DNA from: Ruminococcus sp.
Lineage (GTDB): Bacteria > Bacillota > Clostridia > Oscillospirales > Ruminococcaceae
DNA: 35,874 nucleotides
Direction: 5' to 3'
NCBI GenBank assembly: GCA_022641595.1
Contig: JALCDN010000012.1
Span: 1-35,874, forward strand
A program made the position numbers and the translations under genes. Position 1 is the first letter of the stretch, and each line of letters starts with the position of its first letter. Of the stretch, positions 1-5,640 are shown piece after piece. The notes beneath the pieces were generated by a model. That model did no database searches, was not told the origin of the DNA, and saw nothing but the letters and a program-made list of their open reading frames with translations.

Positions 1-45
1 AGAGATGCTTTATGTTCCCCTTATGATTTGGTTATAGATATTATC

Positions 46-83
46 AACGGCAAGGCCTGGTGACCTTGCCGTTTGGCTTTTTG
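46..83 (+). terminator. Rho-independent terminator at the end of an IS66-type remnant
   Basis: A perfect 10-bp stem (46-55 with 64-73, AACGGCAAGG / CCTTGCCGTT) is followed by a T-rich stretch. It lies just inside an IS66-type terminal repeat at 88-111, so it probably closed the transposase operon of a lost or upstream element. The sequence before it (1-45) is too short to assign. Confidence 0.7.
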
Positions 84-87
84 TAAA

Positions 88-111
88 GACACGGGATTAT
101 TTGGCGGGTAC
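88..111 (+). repeat. IS66-type terminal repeat (first copy)
   Basis: About 17 of 24 bases match the terminal repeat at 1040-1063 in the same orientation; both contain GGGATTATTTG and end in TAC. I read it as the right end of a second IS66-type element whose body lies before the window. Elements of this family share ends of this kind. Confidence 0.55.
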
Positions 112-120
112 ACTATAAAA

Positions 121-336
121 ATGGAAATTAAACAATACGGTAAAAGAATAAATGGGAATGTGGTAGTAGGTTGGAATATTGTAAATCTTTTCATTCCAGA
201 AGAAATTTGGGATAAAAAGAAATGCATCATTGACACAATAAAAAAAGCACTAAGCGTATACCGCTATGTTAAAAATGAAGAAATGTTAGAACCGAGGATT
301 TCATGTGAACCTCAAAAAGTGAAGGAGTTATTATGA
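121..336 (+). CDS. Small unknown protein, 71 aa, possibly 5'-truncated
   Basis: I do not recognise this protein. The frame is open back to 73 with a TTG start, but 73-111 belongs to an IS66-type end, so the native N-terminus may have been lost. The ATG at 121 is only nine bases past that end and has no good ribosome binding site. The product is soluble, rich in Lys and Ile, and has no signal peptide or membrane segment. Its stop overlaps the ATG of the next ORF as ATGA, which suggests translational coupling of two host genes caught between IS66 pieces. Local base composition is very AT-rich compared with the rest of the window. Confidence 0.45.
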   Translation: MEIKQYGKRINGNVVVGWNIVNLFIPEEIWDKKKCIIDTIKKALSVYRYVKNEEMLEPRISCEPQKVKELL

Positions 337-617
337 GGGATAATTTAACAAAGAATCAGGAAGATATATTAGATGAATTAATAGATGATATAGAAAAATG
401 GAGAAAAAATATTTCTCATTCAGGTAAATTAGAAAAATCAGAATTGATACAATTTGTGGATTGGTTGCAAAACGATGCGGGTGCTGGACACACACGAGAA
501 GAAATTTTGTGGAAGCATTGCCCAAAATCAAATCTGCTTACAGTACATCTGTTGCAGCAAAAGCTGTTAATTTCTGTGACAGAATCTACCATGAAGAAAA
601 ACAACTGGAAGATCTGA
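333..617 (+). pseudogene. Small acidic ORF truncated by IS66 sequence
   Basis: The first 45 or so residues, from MRDNLTKNQEDILDELIDD, look like a genuine small charged, probably helical protein. It starts on the ATGA overlap with the preceding ORF. From about 465 the DNA is the C-terminal coding part of an IS66 transposase read in a different frame, so the last half of this 94-residue ORF is artificial. The original protein was therefore cut off by the insertion or by a later deletion. Function is unknown. A coupled pair of tiny genes could be an immunity or toxin-antitoxin type pair, but nothing in the sequence proves it. Confidence 0.4.
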
Positions 618-1006
618 CAGCAACTGAAAGATATGAGCAGCGTCTTGTAAAGGTCAAACCCTTACTTGATGCTTTATTCTCATGGCTTGATGAGCAAAAC
701 GTCAGTGGGAAAGGCAATCTCGCTGACGCAGTCCGATATGCACGAAATGAGAAAAAGTATCTCTACACTTTTTTAGAAGACGGCAATGTCCCAATCGACA
801 ACAATCGTGCCGAAAATGCGATAAGACCTTTTGCAGTCGGACGAAAAAACTGGTTATTCAACAATACCGAGCGTGGTGCAAAATGCAGTGCGCTTATATA
901 TTCGATTGTATCCACAGCTCAGGCTAACGGTTTGGATGCAGAGAAATACCTGACTGAGCTGTTCTCAAAACCGCCCGGTACATTGCTGATGCCGTGGAAA
1001 GACTAA
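461..1006 (+). pseudogene. tnpC: IS66-family transposase, C-terminal fragment
   Basis: The frame opens with a fortuitous TTG and soon shows GCWTHTRRNFVEALP, the block found in the middle of IS66 transposases. It continues through DNNRAENAIRPFAVGRKNWL and a YSIV..AQANGL block, both standard C-terminal landmarks, to a stop at 1004-1006. About 178 residues remain of a family that is usually near 500, so the N-terminal DNA-binding part and the first catalytic Asp are missing. The intact right end of the element follows at 1040-1063. It cannot be active by itself. It is fused in another frame to a small host ORF upstream. Confidence 0.85.
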
Positions 1007-1039
1007 TATTTCAGTTATCTCGCCGAGTTTTTTTATTGG

Positions 1040-1063
1040 GTACGGGGATTATTTGACGCTTAC
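1040..1063 (+). repeat. IS66-type right terminal repeat
   Basis: Bases 1040-1063 read as an IS66 end (GGGGATTATTTGACGCTTAC in its inner part), 34 bases after the transposase stop. It pairs by similarity with the repeat at 88-111. It marks the boundary between mobile sequence and the ssrA-smpB region. Confidence 0.7.
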
Positions 1064-1116
1064 GTCTTTAAAGATGACGTGGTATATTTAAGGGTTCTAT
1101 ACTTAACATTATTAGA

Positions 1117-1157
1117 TAAAAAAAGTCCAGAGAGCATATAAACTCCCTGGACTTTTT
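1117..1157 (-). terminator. Terminator of ssrA
   Basis: The stem AAAAGTCCAG (1121-1130) pairs with CTGGACTTTT (1147-1156). Read on the minus strand it ends in a run of seven Ts. It lies about 70 bases past the mature tmRNA 3' end. Confidence 0.75.
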
Positions 1158-1223
1158 ACATTACAACCAAACCGTAACGGCAAAGCCGCCTACAAAGAAG
1201 AAGGGTTTTGTGTAATATTGTAT

Positions 1224-1590
1224 TGGTGGAGGCGAGGAGAATTGAACTCCTGTCCGAAAACACGTTCATGAAACTTTCTACGAGTGTAGGTTACTGAAAA
1301 GATTCCCTGAGCCTAAGGACAGTAAACGAACCGAAGGGAGAGGTAGTCCGAATACGAGATACCGGCACGGACACTCCGGTAAGACGTTCACCACTAATCG
1401 ACGCCCAAACTCAAGCCGTGGTAGTCAAGAGGAGGACGGAAGCAGACTTAAGCTGCTACCTGTAAGTTGTTTCTGCTTACAGTAATGTTATTTCTAGCGT
1501 TTAAAATTAAACGTGAAGCAGATTAAAGAGTTACTTCAGCTCTACTCGCTTATTTCACTTCGGTATCCCCGTCGAAACCTTTACGCCCCC
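1224..1590 (-). ncRNA. ssrA: tmRNA (transfer-messenger RNA)
   Basis: This RNA rescues stalled ribosomes and tags the unfinished protein for degradation. The 5' end GGGGGCG at 1590 pairs with CGCCTCC near 1228-1234, followed by ACCA ending at 1224, so the tRNA-like acceptor stem is complete and CCA is encoded. The 5' block AAAGGTTTCGACGGGGAT is the signature tmRNA sequence. The tag reading frame starts at a GCT at 1496-1498 and stops with TAA at 1448-1450. It encodes ARNNITVSRNNLQVAA, ending in the hydrophobic V-A-A expected of a ClpXP degron. A hairpin (CTGTAAG / CTTACAG) sits inside the tag region, as in other tmRNAs. The 5' end is three bases after the smpB stop codon. Confidence 0.95.
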
Positions 1591-1593
1591 TGA

Positions 1594-2055
1594 TTAAATG
1601 TGAGATTTTAAAGAACGTTGAATTTCGCGATTGGCGTCACGTTTTGCAGCGGAGTCACGTTTGTCGTAGAGTTTTTTGCCTTTGCAAAGACCGAGTTTGA
1701 CTTTTACTTTGGAATCCTTAAAATAAAGTGCAAGTGGGATGAGGGTAAGACCGTCCTGTTTAACTGAAGACAGGAGTCTGATAATTTCACGGTGGTGCAT
1801 CAGAAGTCTGCGGACTCTTAGAGGATTTACATTAAAGATGTTACCTTTTTCATAAGGGGAGATATGCATACCTTTGATAAAGATCTGGTTATTTTCTATA
1901 GAGCACCAGCTATCTTTGAGGTTGACGTTACCGAGACGGATAGATTTAACTTCGGTGCCGACGAGTTCGAGACCTGCTTCATAATCTTCGATAACGAAAT
2001 ATTCGTGGTAAGCCTTTCTGTTATCAGCGATAGACTTAGTACCTTTAGTACGCAT
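1594..2055 (-). CDS. smpB: SsrA-binding protein SmpB
   Basis: SmpB binds the tRNA-like part of tmRNA and brings it to stalled ribosomes for trans-translation. The 153-residue protein has the family core (N-terminal ADNRKAYHEYFVIEDYEAG, then LVGTEVKSIR and SPYEKGNIFN) and the basic C-terminal tail KKLYDKRDSAAKRDANREI that enters the ribosomal A site. I chose the ATG at 2055 because AGAGGTG precedes it by six bases; the GTG nine bases upstream overlaps this binding site. A promoter lies at 2078-2106. Its partner RNA, ssrA, follows after three bases, so the two are probably made as one transcript and the tmRNA cut out. Confidence 0.96.
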   Translation of the reverse strand: MRTKGTKSIADNRKAYHEYFVIEDYEAGLELVGTEVKSIRLGNVNLKDSWCSIENNQIFIKGMHISPYEKGNIFNVNPLRVRRLLMHHREIIRLLSSVKQDGLTLIPLALYFKDSKVKVKLGLCKGKKLYDKRDSAAKRDANREIQRSLKSHI

Positions 2056-2077
2056 TATAATCACCTCTGTTTAATAA

Positions 2078-2106
2078 ATTATACTACGTTTGCGAAGCTT
2101 TGTCAA
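2078..2106 (-). promoter_or_regulatory. Promoter of smpB-ssrA
   Basis: On the minus strand TTGACA (2101-2106) and TATAAT (2078-2083) are perfect consensus boxes separated by 17 bases, about 22 bases before the smpB start. Confidence 0.85.
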
Positions 2107-2160
2107 TAGAGAAAAATGTAAAAATGTGAAGGCATTGTGAGAAAATGGTGGGAGGCAGAG

Positions 2161-2194
2161 AAAAAAATAAAGTCTGATCGAAATCAGACTTTAT
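2161..2194 (-). terminator. Terminator of the tRNA operon
   Basis: A perfect 12-bp stem (2167-2178 with 2183-2194) with a four-base loop, followed on the minus strand by seven Ts. It separates the four-tRNA transcript from smpB. Confidence 0.85.
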
Positions 2195-2201
2195 CAGGAT
2201 C

Positions 2202-2275
2202 TGGAGGCGCCACCCAGATTTGAACTGGGGATCAGGGTGTTGCAGACCCACGCCTTACCACTTGGCTATAGCGCC
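2202..2275 (-). tRNA. tRNA-Cys (GCA)
   Basis: 74 bases with encoded CCA. The acceptor pair GGCGCTA / TGGCGCC closes fully. The seven-base anticodon loop is CTGCAAC, giving GCA. It is the last gene of the four-tRNA transcript. Confidence 0.95.
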
Positions 2276-2277
2276 GT

Positions 2278-2353
2278 TGGAGCGGATTACGAGGTTCGAA
2301 CTCGCTACCTCCACCTTGGCAAGGTGGCGCTCTACCAAATGAGCTAAATCCGC
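2278..2353 (-). tRNA. tRNA-Gly (GCC)
   Basis: 76 bases with encoded CCA. Acceptor GCGGATT pairs with AATCCGC. The anticodon loop contains GCC. Two bases separate it from tRNA-Cys. Confidence 0.95.
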
Positions 2354-2355
2354 AA

Positions 2356-2432
2356 TGGCGACCCGGATGAGGCTCGAACTCACGACCTCTAGCGTGACAG
2401 GCTAGCGTTCTAACCAACTGAACTACCGGGCC
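2356..2432 (-). tRNA. tRNA-Asp (GTC)
   Basis: 77 bases with encoded CCA. Acceptor GGCCCGG pairs with CCGGGTC. The anticodon loop CTGTCAC gives GTC. Confidence 0.95.
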
Positions 2433-2437
2433 AAGAA

Positions 2438-2513
2438 TGGTGGGAACTATAGGGCTCGAACCTATGACCCTCTGCTTGTAAGGCAGATGCTCTCCCAGCT
2501 GAGCTAAGCTCCC
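2438..2513 (-). tRNA. tRNA-Val (TAC)
   Basis: 76 bases with encoded CCA. Acceptor GGGAGCT pairs with AGTTCCC (one G-T pair). The anticodon loop CTTACAA gives TAC. It is the first gene of the tRNA transcript. Confidence 0.95.
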
Positions 2514-2552
2514 ATTCAACTTGTAAACCATGCCGTCCCTGACGACTATTTA

Positions 2553-2581
2553 ATTTTATCACAACTCAAGTCATTTGTCAA
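2553..2581 (-). promoter_or_regulatory. Promoter of the tRNA operon
   Basis: TTGACA (2576-2581) and TAAAAT (2553-2558) on the minus strand, 17 bases apart, about 40 bases before tRNA-Val. Confidence 0.8.
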
Positions 2582-2673
2582 GGGGTTTTCTGAAAAAAAT
2601 TCAAAAAGTTTTCAAAGGCAAATTTTCGAGAAAATACCATCTTAATTTGGCAATTAAAAATGTATCGTAAATA

Positions 2674-2702
2674 TTGACAAAAGCTTATTTATGATGTACA
2701 AT
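2674..2702 (+). promoter_or_regulatory. Promoter upstream of the acyltransferase
   Basis: TTGACA (2674-2679) and TACAAT (2697-2702), 17 bases apart. A repeated TGTACA motif (2696-2701 and 2709-2714) overlaps and follows the -10 box and could be an operator. The next gene on this strand starts about 500 bases on, so the leader would be long. Confidence 0.65.
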
Positions 2703-3006
2703 GTAAATGTACAGAATTATACTTTGTGTGCAGCAATGCTATGGCATTGCCATTCTATGGCATTGCCATTCATAATTAATTGAGTCTGAGAAGAATGAAA
2801 GTTATTTCAGAAGCTTTTGTTGTGCCATAAATTAAAATCTGGCATATTGAATTATGATGATGCTATTTTTTGCTGCAGATAAATGTATGAACTTACATAT
2901 ATCGGAATATATATTTTTGAAACCATGACTGTAAGCTTATGTATCAGTATTGCACTGCTACTGATATTCATAGAATTTAAAAGCTTTCAGACTGTACGAT
3001 AAAATA
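2703..3006 (+). other. Long non-coding leader with a tandem 16-bp repeat
   Basis: No gene is visible here. At about 2739-2771 the unit CTATGGCATTGCCATT occurs twice in tandem, and each copy can fold as a small hairpin (ATGGCA / TGCCAT). The rest is AT-rich. A twelve-codon ORF at 2797 with a weak binding site is probably chance. Confidence 0.4.
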
Positions 3007-3169
3007 AGGAATTGTCTTCACAAGAATAGATGCACGCCTTTTTAGCAATTTCAGCTGCTGTCTGCGTTAAAAATTCTTGTAGGGCGACAGCCCAACTGCA
3101 AATTTTTGCCTTGACATTAACTAAAATGTGCTTGAAAATTTGCACATATTTCTTATGAATACAAGTTCT
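3007..3169 (+). mobile_element. MITE family A, copy 1 (163 bp)
   Basis: This block is closely similar over its whole length to 32386-32547 (my hand alignment suggests close to nine in ten bases). The ends form imperfect inverted repeats: left AGGAATTGTCTTCACAAGAA, right TTCTTATGAATACAAGTTCT. Both copies hold the same internal GCTGTCTGCG ... GGGCGACAG arms and code for nothing. AATA flanks this copy on both sides and may be a target duplication. It ends 38 bases before the acyltransferase ATG, so it lies in that gene's leader. No transposase with these ends is in the window. Confidence 0.75.
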
Positions 3170-3207
3170 AATATCCGAAATTTTATTTATTTGGGAGGAA
3201 TACGCTC

Positions 3208-4383
3208 ATGCCTGTCGAGCAAAAGAAAAGAAGCCTGTCGCTTGACATTATTCGTATCATTGCATTTATTTCTGTACCGTGTGTACATTTTTTTCTGCAC
3301 AACGGATTCTATGGAACTCCTGTCGTAGGTGGAAAAATGTATGCGATGACTATTGTAAGAAACTTTTTTATGATTTGCGTACCTATGTTTATGATTATAA
3401 CCGGTTACCTTATGGTCGGAAAAAAAGTGGAGCTTAACAAGAAAAGTCTCTTGAAATTTTATTTTAAGCTTTCAAAAGTATTGTCTACATATTTGTTAGC
3501 TACTGTGATTTTGCTGCTGTTCAGGATATATTATTCAAAAGAAGATTTGTCGTTGTTTGATTGTATAATAAATATCCTTACTTTTCAGCAGTATTCGTGG
3601 TATGTCAATATGTACATAGGTACATTTCTGCTTATACCTCTGCTGAATGCGATGTGGCATTCGACTGATTCAAAGGAATCACATTTTGCAGCAGTAATTA
3701 TTATGTGCCTTCTCACTGTTGTTCCAACAGTTTTAAATATTTACGACTTGACGACAAAAGGCGCATTGACTCAGCCATGGAAGTCAACTACAGCTACATT
3801 AACTCAGATATATCCAGGTTGGTGGGGAAGCATTTATCCGATTACTTATTATTTTATTGGTGCATATATGAAGTCTCATGTTGATGCAAGCAAGCTTCAT
3901 GCAAGCAAAATAGCACTTATGCTTATTTTCTCGGTTATGGTTTTCGGAATTTACAACATATGGAGAAGTTATTCAGTAATTTTTTCATGGGGTCAGTGGT
4001 GTGATTGGCCAAGTCTGCAAAATACTGTAAATGCAACTCTTGTATTTCTGCTTGTGCTGTCATTTCATGTTCCAGATAAGGAAAATTTTGGAAGTAAGGC
4101 ATTGAAGTCCATTTCAAATCTTACTTTTGGTGCATATTTGTTATCATGGGGAAGTGATGTATATATTTATCCTAAATTAATTGTCAAGGTTCCTGTGATG
4201 CAAGACAGATTTGCATATATGCCTCTGTGCGTTGGTACATCAGTTCTGATGGCACTTACTTGTTCGTTCCTGTTAAATATTATAAAATGGCTTATTAACA
4301 AATTAATAACTATAATTAAAAACAAAGTAAAGCCACCTGTAAAACCTGATGTTGTTCCTGACAAGCAAAAAGTAAAAGCATGA
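3208..4383 (+). CDS. Membrane acyltransferase, acyltransferase-3 family
   Basis: A 391-residue integral membrane protein of the acyltransferase-3 type, which moves acyl groups (often acetyl) to sugars of surface polymers or other exported molecules. About ten hydrophobic segments span most of the chain. The first carries the family pattern, with Arg16 and His27 (RIIAFISVPCVHFF). The loop with WYVNMYIG near residues 130-140 also fits the family. The cytosolic C-terminus is basic with PPVKP. The ATG at 3208 follows GGGAGGA by eight bases. The gene stands alone between the tRNA and ychF regions, behind a MITE and a promoter at 2674. The substrate cannot be read from the sequence. Confidence 0.85.
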   Translation: MPVEQKKRSLSLDIIRIIAFISVPCVHFFLHNGFYGTPVVGGKMYAMTIVRNFFMICVPMFMIITGYLMVGKKVELNKKSLLKFYFKLSKVLSTYLLATVILLLFRIYYSKEDLSLFDCIINILTFQQYSWYVNMYIGTFLLIPLLNAMWHSTDSKESHFAAVIIMCLLTVVPTVLNIYDLTTKGALTQPWKSTTATLTQIYPGWWGSIYPITYYFIGAYMKSHVDASKLHASKIALMLIFSVMVFGIYNIWRSYSVIFSWGQWCDWPSLQNTVNATLVFLLVLSFHVPDKENFGSKALKSISNLTFGAYLLSWGSDVYIYPKLIVKVPVMQDRFAYMPLCVGTSVLMALTCSFLLNIIKWLINKLITIIKNKVKPPVKPDVVPDKQKVKA

Positions 4384-4401
4384 TGCAATACAAATAAAAA
4401 C

Positions 4402-4429
4402 AAAGCTCAGAGAATCTTCTCTGAGCTTT
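4402..4429. terminator. Bidirectional terminator between acyltransferase and ychF
   Basis: A perfect 13-bp inverted repeat (AAAGCTCAGAGAA, 4402-4414, with 4417-4429) lies between two converging genes, with A- and T-rich flanks on both sides. Confidence 0.8.
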
Positions 4430-4500
4430 AATTTTACCTTAGTTGATAATATGTGAGACGCAAATGTGTATTTAAAACCATTTATATTGAGACATAAGGA

Positions 4501-5595
4501 TTATAAGTTAAATCTGAAAAGAACGATGTCGCCGTCTTGCATAACGTAGTCTTTACCCTCAAGTCTTACGAGACCTTTTTCCTTTGCGGCTGACATAGAG
4601 CCACAGCTTACGAGGTCTGAGAACGAGATGACTTCTGCACGGATAAAGCCTTTTTCAAAGTCTGTGTGAATTTTTCCGGCGGCCTGAGGAGCTTTAGTAC
4701 CCTTAGTGATAGTCCATGCTCTTACCTCCTGTTTTCCTGCTGTGAGGTAAGATATAAGACCGAGCAGAGCGTAGCCTTCTTTGATTATTCTGTTAAGACC
4801 GGAGACTTCAAGACCGAGGTCAGCAAGGAACATATCCTTGTCTTCCTGAGGCATATCAGAAATTTCAGCTTCAATCTGAGCGCAGATAGGAAGAACAGCC
4901 GAATGCTCAGTCTGAGCGATTTCTTTTACGGTCAGGTAATTTTTGTTTGTGTCGATGTTATTTCTGAAATCGTCCTCACAGAGGTTTGCGGCGTAGATGA
5001 TAGGCTTGGCTGAAAGCAGGGGAGTATCCTTTATGACCTCACGTTCGTCATCGGAGAAATCGAAGCTTCTTGCGGAGTTACCGTTTTCGAGGTGTTCCTT
5101 GAGCTTTTCGAGGAAGTCAACGGCAGCAAGGAGTTTTTTATCGCCCTTGGCAGCTTTTTTTGTTCTGTCAATTTTTCTGTCGATGAGTTCGATATCTGAA
5201 AAGATGAGTTCAAGGTTAATGGTTTCGATGTCACGGGCAGGGTTTATGCTGCCGTCAACGTGAATTACGTCGGTATTTTCGAAGCATCTTACAACGTGGA
5301 CGATAGCGTCGACTTCTCTTATGTCGGCAAGAAATTTATTACCGAGACCTTCACCCTTTGAAGCACCTTTAACCAAACCTGCGATGTCAACAAATTCGAG
5401 TGTTGCCGGAGTAAACTTATCCGGTTCGTACATTTTTGCGAGAACGTCGAGTCTTTCGTCAGGAACTGAAACTATGCCGACATTTTTTTCAATAGTGCAG
5501 AAAGGGTAGTTTGCTGATTCAGCACCTGCATTTGTAAGAGCGTTGAACAATGTACTTTTACCTACGTTCGGAAGACCGACCATACCTAATTTCAT
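4501..5595 (-). CDS. ychF: YchF, Obg-type ATPase
   Basis: A 364-residue P-loop protein of the Obg group that binds ribosomes and, in studied species, takes part in stress responses. Residues 7-15 (GLPNVGKST) form the P-loop and DIAGLVKGASKGEGLGN near 70-86 is the switch II region. The specificity motif is N204-x-x-E207 (NLCE) in place of NKxD, which in this family makes ATP preferred over GTP. The C-terminal 80 or so residues are a TGS domain. Length is standard. AGTGAGG lies seven bases before the ATG at 5595. It follows the EAL/beta-helix gene after 45 bases on the same strand with no clear promoter of its own, so it may be cotranscribed. Confidence 0.95.
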   Translation of the reverse strand: MKLGMVGLPNVGKSTLFNALTNAGAESANYPFCTIEKNVGIVSVPDERLDVLAKMYEPDKFTPATLEFVDIAGLVKGASKGEGLGNKFLADIREVDAIVHVVRCFENTDVIHVDGSINPARDIETINLELIFSDIELIDRKIDRTKKAAKGDKKLLAAVDFLEKLKEHLENGNSARSFDFSDDEREVIKDTPLLSAKPIIYAANLCEDDFRNNIDTNKNYLTVKEIAQTEHSAVLPICAQIEAEISDMPQEDKDMFLADLGLEVSGLNRIIKEGYALLGLISYLTAGKQEVRAWTITKGTKAPQAAGKIHTDFEKGFIRAEVISFSDLVSCGSMSAAKEKGLVRLEGKDYVMQDGDIVLFRFNL

Positions 5596-5640
5596 AAAAA
5601 AACCTCACTTTAAATATTATATATAGCAGATAGTATCATA

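Noticed and set aside
2232-2531. A 99-residue minus-strand ORF
   Set aside because: It is a chance translation through the four tRNA genes.
3128-3328. ORF overlapping the start of the acyltransferase
   Set aside because: It begins inside the MITE, lacks a binding site and is out of frame with the clear gene at 3208.
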